Positions 18,798 to 26,800 of a stretch of DNA of 46,561 nt are shown piece by piece. Under the pieces are notes generated by a model. The model ran no database searches and was not told the origin of the DNA. It saw nothing but the letters and a program-made list of their open reading frames with translations. Both the position numbers and the translations under genes were made by a program. How positions within the stretch are numbered: the first letter of the stretch is position 1; the number at the start of each line of letters is the position of its first letter. Location: positions 1-46,561 of the forward strand of contig NZ_BSEC01000008.1 of the NCBI RefSeq assembly GCF_027923385.1, given 5' to 3'. The stretch comes from Methylocystis echinoides (GTDB taxonomy: Bacteria; Pseudomonadota; Alphaproteobacteria; Rhizobiales; Beijerinckiaceae).

Positions 18798-20093
18798 GGA
18801 CACCTCCAAAAACCTCGCGGTTTGAGCGGGTTTCGTGGTGTGATGGCGTCGGCGGTCGGTGAGGTGCTGCGATGCGCGGTCAGCCCGGTTTTTTCGACGT
18901 GGATGAGCGTCTGAAGGATCTCACGGCCAAGGGTGACGCGCTGCAGCGGTTGAGCGGCATCGTCGATTTCGAGCTGTTCCGGGACGATCTCGCCCGGGCC
19001 GTGCCTCGCTCGGACGGGTCGAAGGGCGGTCGCCCACCGTTCGACCTCGTCTTCATGTTCAAGGTGCTGATCCTCCAGGCCAGCCACTCGCTGTCGGACG
19101 AGCGCACGGAGTTCCTGATCAAGGACAGGCTTTCCTTCATGCGCTTCCTCGGGCTGGGGCTGTCCGATCCGGTGCCGGACGCCAACACGATCTGGACCTT
19201 CCGCGAGGCGCTCACCCGGGCCGAGATCGCGGGGAAGCCGGCCATCGCAGTGCTGTTCTCGGCCTACGAGGCGGCCCTTCGGCACGCCGGTTTCCTGGCG
19301 ATGGGCGGGCAGATCATCGACGCGACCGTGGTGGCCGCGCCCAAGCAGCGCAACACGGAAGCCGAGAAGGCGGATCTGAAGGCCGGCCGTGTGCCCGACG
19401 CCTGGAAGGCCAGGCCGGCCAAGCTCGCCCAGAAGGACCGCGATGCGCGCTGGACGATCAAGTGGTCGAAGGCCAAGCCGGCCGAAGATGGATCGAAGCG
19501 GATCGACCTCGCGGTGCCGGCCTTCGGCTACAAGAACCACGTCGGCATCGATCGCCGCCATGGGCTGATCCGGACCTGGACCGCCACCGACGCGGCCCGC
19601 CACGACGGGGCGCAGCTGCCCCGGCTCCTCTCGAAGGCCAATACCGGCAGCGACGTCTGGGCCGACACGGCCTACCGCTCGAAGGCCAACGAGGCACACT
19701 TGGCGGGCAACGGCTTCCGCTCCCGCATCCATCGCAAGAAGCCGCCGGGCAAGCCGATGGCGAGGAACGTCGCCCGGGCCAACGGCGAGAAGTCGAAGGT
19801 CCGCGCCGCCGTCGAGCACGTCTTCGCCCGGCAGAAGGGGCCGATGGGGCTCGTGGTGCGCACGATCGGTTTGGCGAGAGCTCGGATGAAGATCGGGCTG
19901 GCCAATCTCGCGTACAACATGAACCGGGCGGTCTGGCTCGCCGGCTCCCGCGCGAGGACTGCCTGAGGGTCGGGACAGGGGGTTTTTCGCCCCGCTCGCG
20001 ACCGGCGCGAGGACAGCTTCAAATCCCCAAAGCGCTCAGCATTCCGCTGAACCCTCCCAGACACCGCCGTCATCATGGTAATTGGAGGTGTCC
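18798..20093 (+). mobile_element. Complete IS5-family insertion sequence, 1296 bp
   Basis: The ends are a 12-bp perfect inverted repeat (GGACACCTCCAA ... TTGGAGGTGTCC). They are flanked by a 4-bp target duplication AGCT at 18794-18797 and 20094-20097. One transposase gene fills it on the plus strand. It is inserted within an IS630-family transposase gene on the opposite strand. Confidence 0.93.
18872..19966 (+). CDS. IS5-family transposase
   Basis: 364 residues, full length. N-terminal DUF772-type domain (GKGGRPPFDLVFMFKVLILQ-like segment at about 50-70, then LSDERTEFLIKDRLSFMRFL) and a DDE_Tnp_1 core: Asp in GGQIIDATVV, Asp in DVWADTAYRS, Glu in AAVEHVFARQKGPMG, followed by the Y-N-M-N-R helix LANLAYNMNRAVWL. 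The frame is intact, so the element may still be active. It moves the element by cut-and-paste. Confidence 0.95.
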   Translation: MRGQPGFFDVDERLKDLTAKGDALQRLSGIVDFELFRDDLARAVPRSDGSKGGRPPFDLVFMFKVLILQASHSLSDERTEFLIKDRLSFMRFLGLGLSDPVPDANTIWTFREALTRAEIAGKPAIAVLFSAYEAALRHAGFLAMGGQIIDATVVAAPKQRNTEAEKADLKAGRVPDAWKARPAKLAQKDRDARWTIKWSKAKPAEDGSKRIDLAVPAFGYKNHVGIDRRHGLIRTWTATDAARHDGAQLPRLLSKANTGSDVWADTAYRSKANEAHLAGNGFRSRIHRKKPPGKPMARNVARANGEKSKVRAAVEHVFARQKGPMGLVVRTIGLARARMKIGLANLAYNMNRAVWLAGSRARTA

Positions 20094-20097
20094 AGCT

Positions 20098-20203
20098 GCA
20101 AGCCGGCAGCGCTCGCCGCGTGGTGCCCAGCCGTAGCGGCGCGCCATGTTGGTGGCCGCCGCCGTCTCGTCCAGGAACACCAGCCGATCCGGATCGAGTT
20201 CGG
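20098..20203 (-). mobile_element. IS630-family transposase, central piece
   Basis: Encodes PELDPDRLVFLDETAAATNM followed by ARRYGWAPRGERCRLA, the first catalytic Asp region (VFLDET) of the same IS630 transposase whose end lies at 18359-18797. Its own N-terminus is missing; the frame joins an IS66 head instead (20204-20390). Confidence 0.82.
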
Positions 20204-20390
20204 GCTGTGGATCGGTGCTTAGCGCCCGGCTGTGACCCTCGTGACCGGGCTTGGGGTGCTCGCGCTGCTCCTTGCGGTCCGTCGCGGGCGGCTTGGATGA
20301 GGTGCGTGAGGTGTTCTCCGGTCGCTGCAGCGGCAGCACCAGATCGATCAGCTCCTCGCGGCTCGGCCGTTCCAGTTCGCTGCGTCCCAT
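20204..20390 (-). mobile_element. IS66-family TnpC N-terminal remnant fused to the IS630 piece
   Basis: The frame starts MGRSELERPSREELIDLVLP, continues RPENTSRTSSKPPATDRKEQ and GHEGHSRALSTDP, which is the conserved N-terminus of IS66 TnpC transposases (the LQRPxKTSRTSSKPPSTDRK motif). After STDPQ the sequence becomes IS630. Two unrelated elements were joined in frame by recombination. Confidence 0.78.
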
Positions 20391-20536
20391 CTCACGAGAG
20401 AGGCAGCGAAATTAGACCTGCGCAAGGGCGTGGGTAATTAAACTCGGCTGGAGTGTCGAGACAACGAGCTAGGGCGTGGTGCTGATGATTGTGCATTCGG
20501 CGTCCCTGCATTCGGTGCGCCTGCGAGCTGGAATTG
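20391..20536. other. Short gap downstream of the first Gly/Asn gene
   Basis: No gene or strong terminator recognised between the IS66 head and the stop of the repeat-protein gene. Confidence 0.3.
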
Positions 20537-20815
20537 TTAGATCTTGGGATTATCTCTGTCACCGTTGCCGCGTCCGTTCCCTGTGCCAAAGTTTCCGTTA
20601 CCGTTCGTTTGATTGCCGTTGCCGTTGTTTGAGCCGGTATTGCCATTGCCATTGCCATTGCCATTGCCATTGCCATTGCCGTTGCCATTGCCGCCGGTTC
20701 GCCAGATCGGAAACTTTGGGGGCGCGAAGCCGAGCACGCGATCCGCTTGGAGCGCGGTCTGAAATCCCGCGGGATCAGACAGGGTCAGCGCGAGCAGGAC
20801 GAAGGCGTTGTGCAT
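20537..20815 (-). CDS. Gly/Asn-repeat protein 1 (92 aa)
   Basis: The N-terminus MHNAFVLLALTLSDPAGFQT is hydrophobic and may be a weak or degenerate signal peptide. From residue 44 on the chain is almost pure alternating Gly-Asn (eight or more GN units, then TGSNNGNGNQTNGNGNFGTG). GGAG lies seven bases before the ATG at 20815; ATG 20827 is an alternative. Alternating Gly/Asn would place Asn on one face of a beta-strand, so an amyloid-like or beta-solenoid structure is possible (inferred). Part of a run of three such genes on the minus strand. Confidence 0.7.
   Translation of the reverse strand: MHNAFVLLALTLSDPAGFQTALQADRVLGFAPPKFPIWRTGGNGNGNGNGNGNGNGNGNTGSNNGNGNQTNGNGNFGTGNGRGNGDRDNPKI
20639..20692. 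repeat. Hexanucleotide tandem repeat ATTGCC (7 perfect, 9 total units)
   Basis: Seven perfect ATTGCC units (20639-20680), one GTTGCC and one more ATTGCC. On the coding strand this is GGCAAT, Gly-Asn. Because the unit is six bases, changes in copy number would lengthen or shorten the protein without shifting its frame. Confidence 0.9.
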
Positions 20816-21088
20816 CGACGGCTCCATGGGGCTTATCGTATGTGCCTCTCTTTGCGGGAGAGTATGCATTTTTAAAAATGGCGAGTGCGGGGTGCGACCT
20901 TCCGACGAAGCCTTGCCGCGTATGTTCAGCAACGTCGCAGCCAATCCTGGATGTTCTTGTCCCTTCCCCGTTCCCCTGCTGGAGCGGGGGGCAGTAAGGC
21001 TTAAAGGGGCGGCGGCGCTTATACCGCTCCCCGTCGCGACGCGATTAGGACCGCTGCCCAGGCGGCGTTGACCGCAACGGCGACCATT

Positions 21089-21589
21089 TCAGCGTCGGCC
21101 GAAGAAGGGCAAGGACATGTTTCCGTTGAGATTTCCGTTTCCGCCGCCGATGTTGCCGTTGCCGTTGCTGCTGCCGCCGTTGAGGTTGCCGTTACCGCCG
21201 CCTGCGTTGCCGTTGCCGTTGGACGAGCCTGAATTGTAGTTGCCGTTATAGGCGCCGACATTGTAGTTGCCGTTGCCCGCCCCGGTGTTTCCGATACCGT
21301 TGAACGCGCCAACGTTGCCCATCCCGCCGTTGAACGCTCCGACATTGTTTGAGCCAGTATTGAACGCGCCCATGTTGCCGTTCACGATCGGCGTCCCGGT
21401 GCCGTTGCCGTTGCCAGTGCCGTTGCCCGATCCGGTGTTCCAGTTGCCGTTATTATTGCCGTTCAGCGATCCAAAGTTTCCGTTGCCGTTCCCAACCCCG
21501 TTCCCGATCGCGTAGATTTGCGCCTGCGCCGGATGCGCGGCCGAACCGATGAGCCCGAGAAAGGCCAGGGACAGGAGGGGGGATTTCAT
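21089..21589 (-). CDS. Secreted Gly/Asn-repeat protein 2 (166 aa)
   Basis: MKSPLLSLAFLGLIGSAAHP ends in AQAQ, a clear signal peptide (cleavage near residue 23). The mature chain is built of Gly and Asn with regularly spaced Phe, Tyr, Val or Leu: NVGAFNGGMGNVGAFNG, YNVGAYNGNYNSGSSNG, GGGNGNLNGGSSNGNGN. The N-x-G-x-x-N rhythm resembles the pentapeptide_2/PPE-MPTR repeats of mycobacteria. It ends SLPFFGRR. GGGAG precedes the ATG at 21589; the frame is open further up without a signal peptide. Probably an envelope or extracellular structural protein; function unknown. Confidence 0.82.
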   Translation of the reverse strand: MKSPLLSLAFLGLIGSAAHPAQAQIYAIGNGVGNGNGNFGSLNGNNNGNWNTGSGNGTGNGNGTGTPIVNGNMGAFNTGSNNVGAFNGGMGNVGAFNGIGNTGAGNGNYNVGAYNGNYNSGSSNGNGNAGGGNGNLNGGSSNGNGNIGGGNGNLNGNMSLPFFGRR

Positions 21590-21725
21590 CGCGATGCTCC
21601 CTGTTCGGCGCCCGACGATCTCGGATGCGCTTCCATCCACCGACGGCCGTCCGTGCCCGGTCGGCCGTCCCCTCGCAAGCCTCCGCCCGCGCGTTCCGCG
21701 GGGCTGAGACAAGTCGTCAAAGAGT

Positions 21726-22154
<429 letters not shown>

Positions 22155-22548
22155 CGCGCATTCCTCCTGTCCGATGCATGCCCGATCCCCCTACCGGGTG
22201 GGCCATGCGGTACGTTGCTCAGTTTGAACAACGCCTTCAGGGTGCGGCGCTGGACTGATTATGAATAGCCGTAAATCCGAACTAGCCAGTGTTGGCTACG
22301 CCTTTCGGGTGAGGCAAGTCTGACAGTGCTGGTGTCTTCATTGTTGCGTGTCGCTACGATGCAATATTCGTATAAACTATTGTCGCATATCAAATTATAT
22401 CGTTGGACTTGGCTTCTACTGGTAGCGATGGATTGGCAAAAAATGTCATCGAGTACAGGTTTCGCTTCCATTTCGGTTGATATATGTTGACTAAAAATCG
22501 GGCATTTTTTGCGAAATTAATGCAGCCCACAGTTGTGGAGGAGGCTCG
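22155..22548. promoter_or_regulatory. Divergent AT-rich control region between repeat protein 3 and the histidine kinase
   Basis: 394 bases without a gene, notably AT-rich from about 22260 to 22520. It must hold the promoters of both the repeat-protein gene (minus) and the kinase gene (plus). I see no convincing operator palindrome. Confidence 0.45.
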
Positions 22549-23709
22549 ATGGTGCGGGGACTGGCGGGCACAGATTCGGGCCGGTTGGCCGGAGAGACAA
22601 GGAGGCAGGACGGCCTATCGGTCAGCGACCTGCGCGAGACCTTGGACGAGGTCGGGATCTGCACGTGGTCGCTCGATCCCGGCACCGGACAAGTCACGGT
22701 ATCGGAGAATTGCCGCCATGTCCTCGGCGTGCCGGCGCGCCGCCTGTCCGACCACGACGCCTTCCAGGCTGTTGTGCATCCCGAAGATCGCGCCGCCCGA
22801 GCAGCGGCGGTCTGCGGTGCGTTGGAGCGGGGCGGCAGGTACAGCATCGAGTACCGCGTCTGCAAGCCCGGCGGCGAGACCCGCTGGGTGCGCTCCCTCG
22901 GGCGGGCCGAACGCAGCCGCGGCCCGCGGCCCGCCCGGTTCCGCGGCATCGTATACTGCATCGACGCGCGCCGTCAGGCCGAGACGCGCCTACAGCGGCT
23001 CCAGGCCGACCTGATCCATGTCGCGCGGCTCTCCGCCATGGGTGAGATGGCCTCGGCGCTGGCCCACGAACTCAACCAGCCACTCGGTGCGATCAGCAAT
23101 TACGCGGCCGCCTGCGACTGCTTCCTGGCAGAGCCAGGGGCGGTGCAGGTCGCTGCGGCCCGAGACGCGCTCGCCGCCGTGGCCGGGCAGACGCAGCGGG
23201 CTGGGGCAATCATCCGGCGCCTGAGGGATTTCGTGACCCGGGGCGAGACCGACCGGCGGTTCGAGAGCGTCGCGGGACTGGTGGAAGACGCCTGTGTCCT
23301 CGCCTTGGTCGGAACCCGGGAGTACGGCATCGAGGCACGGGTCGATCCCGGTCCGCCCGGCATCCAGGTACTCGCCGACCGGGTGCAGATCCAGCAGGTT
23401 TTGGTCAACTTGATCCGGAATGCCTGCGAGGCGATGCGTAACGGGGCGCGCCGGAACCTGGGGGTCGTCGCGGCCGCGCAGGCGGACCGCTCGGTTCGGA
23501 TCAGCGTCTCGGATACCGGCCCGGGTGTTGCCGAGGCTGTCGCCGAGACGCTGTTCCAGCCGTTCGTTACCACGAAACCCGCCGGGATGGGTGTCGGATT
23601 GTCGGTCAGCCGATCGATTGTGCACGCCCACGGCGGCCGGTTCTGGGTGGACAGCACCGCAGCGGCGGGCGCCACCTTTCATTTCACCTTGCCCATGACC
23701 GAGGACTGA
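22549..23709 (+). CDS. PAS-domain sensor histidine kinase
   Basis: 386 residues, no membrane segment, so probably cytosolic. A PAS_3-type domain at about 25-140 (ICTWSLDPGTGQVTVSENCR; YRVCKPGGETRWVRSLGR) is followed by the phosphoacceptor helix SALAHELNQPLGAISNYA with His173. The HATPase part has the N box LVNLIRNACEAM (Asn291), G1 DTGPG, F box LFQPF and G2 GMGVGL. The ELNQPL motif puts it in the FixL/DctB-type class. GGAGG precedes the ATG. It should phosphorylate the FixJ-type regulator encoded 11 bases downstream. Confidence 0.93.
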   Translation: MVRGLAGTDSGRLAGETRRQDGLSVSDLRETLDEVGICTWSLDPGTGQVTVSENCRHVLGVPARRLSDHDAFQAVVHPEDRAARAAAVCGALERGGRYSIEYRVCKPGGETRWVRSLGRAERSRGPRPARFRGIVYCIDARRQAETRLQRLQADLIHVARLSAMGEMASALAHELNQPLGAISNYAAACDCFLAEPGAVQVAAARDALAAVAGQTQRAGAIIRRLRDFVTRGETDRRFESVAGLVEDACVLALVGTREYGIEARVDPGPPGIQVLADRVQIQQVLVNLIRNACEAMRNGARRNLGVVAAAQADRSVRISVSDTGPGVAEAVAETLFQPFVTTKPAGMGVGLSVSRSIVHAHGGRFWVDSTAAAGATFHFTLPMTED

Positions 23710-23720
23710 CGAGGACGGAG

Positions 23721-24335
23721 ATGCGGACGGTTCCTATTTCGACGATCCATGTCGTGGATGACGACGCGGCGATGCGCCACTCGCTCGCCCTCCTGCTGGG
23801 GGTGTTCGGGCATTGCGTCCTGGAGCATACCGGCGCGGCGACGCTGCTCGACGCGCCCGGCCATCTGAGCGGCTGCATCGTGACCGACCTGCGCATGCCG
23901 GTCATCGACGGGCTGGAAATGCTGGCCCGGCTCCGGGCTGCCGGCTCCCTGGTGCCGGTGGTGATGATGACGGGTCAGGGGGACATCTCCACCACGGTGC
24001 GGGCCATGAAGCTCGGGGCCTGCGACGTTCTGGAGAAGCCATTCGCGGCCGCACTCCTGCTCGATGCCGTCCGCGCGGCCCTCGCCGTCGAAAGTGGAGC
24101 GCCGGCGGCCAACGACGACGACGCGACTTTCGCCGCGCGGGTGAGTCGCCTGACCGGGCGGGAGCGCGATGTCCTTCATCTCGTTCTGCGCGGACGCACC
24201 AACAAGGAAATCGGTCAGACGCTTGAGATCAGCCATCGTACGGTTGAGATCCACCGCGCCAGAGTTATGACCAAAACCGGGTGCGAATGTGTTCAGACGC
24301 TGGTTCGTCGAGCTGCTAGAACGGCAATGCTGTGA
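23721..24335 (+). CDS. FixJ-family response regulator
   Basis: 204 residues. Receiver domain with acidic pocket D13-D15 (HVVDDDAAMR), phosphoacceptor Asp56 (TDLRMP), Thr84 (MMTGQG) and Lys106 (LEKPF). The C-terminal LuxR/GerE helix-turn-helix is LTGRERDVLHLVLRGRTNKE and IGQTLEISHRTVEIHRARVM. It activates or represses transcription when phosphorylated by the kinase next to it. Its targets probably include the divergent repeat-protein genes or the transport operon downstream (inferred). Confidence 0.95.
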   Translation: MRTVPISTIHVVDDDAAMRHSLALLLGVFGHCVLEHTGAATLLDAPGHLSGCIVTDLRMPVIDGLEMLARLRAAGSLVPVVMMTGQGDISTTVRAMKLGACDVLEKPFAAALLLDAVRAALAVESGAPAANDDDATFAARVSRLTGRERDVLHLVLRGRTNKEIGQTLEISHRTVEIHRARVMTKTGCECVQTLVRRAARTAML

Positions 24336-24382
24336 TTAAACTTGTCAGATATGTTTACGAGTTCGTTTGAATCTGTGCATTG

Positions 24383-24646
24383 CTATGTTTTGTGCCAAGA
24401 ATATTTGATAGATTCGTCGAGAAATTTTTTATCGAATATCATCTGATTGAATGAAGCGGGATCACGACCGAAAATGGCAAGTGCTGTATCGCGGGTATAC
24501 GTACTGATCCTTACGGGTTCATAGTGAATTCCCAAGCGTGATGATTTCTGCAACCAATCTGGCAAGACCTGGGTCTCGAAATCCGAGGTCACCGCCGCGA
24601 GAGCCGGGTTCGCCGGGCCTGCAAGGCGGATAGCGGGAGGTCTCAC
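24383..24646 (-). CDS. Possible 87-aa protein, unrecognised
   Basis: The C-terminal two-thirds look coding: VTSDFETQVLPDWLQKSSRL, then YTRDTALAIFGRDPASFNQM and FDKKFLDESIKYSWHKT. The GTG start is poor and an internal GTG near residue 18 is an alternative. It is AT-rich and opposite to its neighbours, in the gap between the response regulator and the adaptor gene. Function unknown; it could be chance. Confidence 0.33.
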   Translation of the reverse strand: MRPPAIRLAGPANPALAAVTSDFETQVLPDWLQKSSRLGIHYEPVRISTYTRDTALAIFGRDPASFNQMIFDKKFLDESIKYSWHKT

Positions 24647-24648
24647 AC

Positions 24649-26094
24649 GTGGCGCGTTGGTTGCCCGACAACGTGATGACGCTCGGCTTTGCGGCCGTCG
24701 CGGCCTTCGCCCTGCTCACCTACGCGAATCCTGATGTCGGCCGCTTCGGCACTGCCCAGCGCGGCTCGCCAGTCGAGGCCAAAGAGACGGCGCCCAAGGA
24801 CGCGATCTCAAAGGATGTGGTCACCAAGGAGGCCGGCCCGGTACACGATGCGGGCCGCTTCATCACGGCGGCGATCCAGCGGGGGGTCCTGGAGCAGATC
24901 ATCACCGCCACCGGCACCGTGCAGCCGGTCGACACGGTGGAAGTCGGGTCGCAGCTGGCGGGGCAGATCGCCCAGCTGCACGTCGATTTCAACGATCGCG
25001 TCCGGCTCGGAGACCCCCTCGCTGAACTCGACCAGCGCAGCTTCCTCGCCAAGGTCGAGGAGAACCGTGCCGCCCTCGACATGGCAGTGGCGAACGTGAA
25101 GGTCCAGCAAGCTCGGCTGGACCGGGCCCGGATCGATCTCGACAACGCCCGCGGTACCAAGGCGGTGCTCCAGGCCAAGGTCGAGAGCGCGCAGGCCGTG
25201 CAGCTGGCTGCCGAACGCAACCTCGACCGCAAGGTTGCCCTCCGCTCCCGTGAGGTCGCCTCGCCGGCAGCCCTCGAGGAAGCGCAGACCGATCTCGCCT
25301 CCCGGAAGGCCCAGACGCGTGAGGCGAGCACAGTGCTCGACCTCAATGGCTACGCGGTCGAGGGCGCCATTGCGGAGGTGCGCCGCCTGGAAGCGGAGCT
25401 GGCGCAGGCCCGCGCTGCCGTGCCCCAGCGCCAAGCAAGCCTCCGGGGCGCCGAGATCGACCTCGACCGGACGGTGATCCGCTCGCCCACCGACGGCGTC
25501 GTGGTCGGCCGCTTCGTCAACCAGGGCCAGACCCTCGCGGCGGGTCTGGAGGTCCGGACCGCCTTCAACATCGCCAAGAACCTCGCCGAGATGGAGGTCC
25601 ATGCCCGCGTCGACGAGACCGATATCGGCCGGGTCGCGGCGGGGCAGCGCGCCAGCTTCGGGGTGGATGCCTACCCAGGCCGGCGGTTCGAGGCCGTGGT
25701 CCGGCAGGTCCGCAAGGCGCCGCTCGTGACCCAGAATGTCGTCACCTACACGGTGGTTTTGAAGACGGACAACCGCGACGGTCTGCTCCTGCCCGGGATG
25801 ACGGCCCTGGTGAAGCTGACGGTCCACAAGGACGAGGACGTGCTGAAGGTGCCGCTGGCCGCCCTGCGCTTCCGGCCCGAGGGCAGCGCGCCACGCGATC
25901 CGGCCGCTCCGTCGGTCTGGGTGCGTGGCGCCGATGGCGGGCTCGAGGCGGTTCGGGTCGAGACCGGTGCGACCAGCGCCGACCTCGTCGCGCTTCGGGC
26001 GGCCGGCCAGCTCGCCGAAGGCAGCGAGGTCGTGGTCGGACAGGCCGAGGTGCCGGCGGGCCGCCGCCTGTTCGGCGTGCGACTGGGGTTCTGA
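24649..26094 (+). CDS. Periplasmic adaptor (membrane fusion) protein, MacA-like
   Basis: 481 residues, GTG start after a GGGAGG site. One N-terminal membrane anchor (about residues 8-26), then an HlyD-type fold: lipoyl half GTVQPVDTVEVGSQLAGQIA at about 90-110, a long alpha-hairpin (about 150-270), second lipoyl half DRTVIRSPTDGVVVGRFVNQ, and beta-barrel domains. It bridges the inner-membrane ABC transporter to an outer-membrane channel. No TolC-type gene is in the window. Its hairpin is long and somewhat unlike MacA of E. coli. It starts the operon with the ATPase one base downstream. Confidence 0.9.
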   Translation: MARWLPDNVMTLGFAAVAAFALLTYANPDVGRFGTAQRGSPVEAKETAPKDAISKDVVTKEAGPVHDAGRFITAAIQRGVLEQIITATGTVQPVDTVEVGSQLAGQIAQLHVDFNDRVRLGDPLAELDQRSFLAKVEENRAALDMAVANVKVQQARLDRARIDLDNARGTKAVLQAKVESAQAVQLAAERNLDRKVALRSREVASPAALEEAQTDLASRKAQTREASTVLDLNGYAVEGAIAEVRRLEAELAQARAAVPQRQASLRGAEIDLDRTVIRSPTDGVVVGRFVNQGQTLAAGLEVRTAFNIAKNLAEMEVHARVDETDIGRVAAGQRASFGVDAYPGRRFEAVVRQVRKAPLVTQNVVTYTVVLKTDNRDGLLLPGMTALVKLTVHKDEDVLKVPLAALRFRPEGSAPRDPAAPSVWVRGADGGLEAVRVETGATSADLVALRAAGQLAEGSEVVVGQAEVPAGRRLFGVRLGF

Positions 26095-26095
26095 A

Positions 26096-26800
26096 ATGGC
26101 GCTCCTCGCCCTCGATGCCGTGCACCGGACTTTCCGGGTTGGGACCGTCTCAGTGCCGGTGATCCGCGACATCACCCTCGGCGTCGCGGCGGGCGAGTGC
26201 GTGGCCATTATGGGCCCGTCGGGCTCGGGCAAGAGCACGCTGATGAACATGGTCGGGCTTCTCGACAGACCGACCTCGGGATCGATCCGCCTGGACGGCG
26301 AGGACACGGCCCGTCTGTCCGACGACGCCCGAGCCCGGATGCGCCGGGACTGGATCGGTTTCGTCTTTCAATCCTACAACCTGCTGCCGCGCAGCACCGC
26401 GGTGGAGAACGTCGAGCTGCCGCTGATCTATGCCGGCGTCGCGCCACGGCTTCGGCGGCTGCGCGCGCGGGCCGCCCTCGAATCGGTCGGCATGGCGATC
26501 CGGGAGCGGCACTACCCCTCGCAACTCTCCGGGGGCGAGCAGCAGCGCGTGGCGATCGCTCGGGCCCTGGTGGGGGATCCAGCGGTCCTCCTGGCCGACG
26601 AGCCGACCGGGGCGCTGGACAGCCGGACGGGCGCGGAGATCCTCGACCTATTCCACCAACTCAACCGCGGCGGCCAGACCGTGGTGATGATCACCCACGA
26701 CGCCGCCGTTGCGGCCCATTGCGCGCGCACGGTCCACCTGCGCGACGGCCAGGTGGTCGACGACGTGCGCCGCGGACCCAAGCGGGCGGACGCCGCATGA
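26096..26800 (+). CDS. ABC transporter ATPase, MacB/LolD type
   Basis: 234 residues. Walker A GPSGSGKST at 40-48, Q-loop FVFQSYNLLP, signature LSGGEQQRVAIARAL at 144-158, Walker B LLADEPTGALD at 165-175 and the switch His201 in MITHD. Hydrolyses ATP to drive the MacB-type permease. The gene overlaps the permease by four bases (ATGA). E. coli MacB is one polypeptide with ATPase fused to permease; here they are two genes, as in LolCDE and YknYZ-type systems. Confidence 0.95.
   Translation: MALLALDAVHRTFRVGTVSVPVIRDITLGVAAGECVAIMGPSGSGKSTLMNMVGLLDRPTSGSIRLDGEDTARLSDDARARMRRDWIGFVFQSYNLLPRSTAVENVELPLIYAGVAPRLRRLRARAALESVGMAIRERHYPSQLSGGEQQRVAIARALVGDPAVLLADEPTGALDSRTGAEILDLFHQLNRGGQTVVMITHDAAVAAHCARTVHLRDGQVVDDVRRGPKRADAA

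Noticed and set aside
18359..19819. Long minus-strand frame of 486 codons
   Set aside because: Its first two-thirds are antisense to the intact IS5 transposase and have shadow-frame composition; only the last part is the true IS630 tail.
24808..26307. Minus-strand frame of 499 codons opposite the adaptor gene
   Set aside because: Entirely antisense to the adaptor and ATPase genes, with no ribosome binding site; a shadow of high-GC codon use.
26197..26796. N-terminal extension of the permease frame
   Set aside because: It overlaps the ATPase gene in another frame; the ATG at 26797 in the ATGA overlap is the real start.
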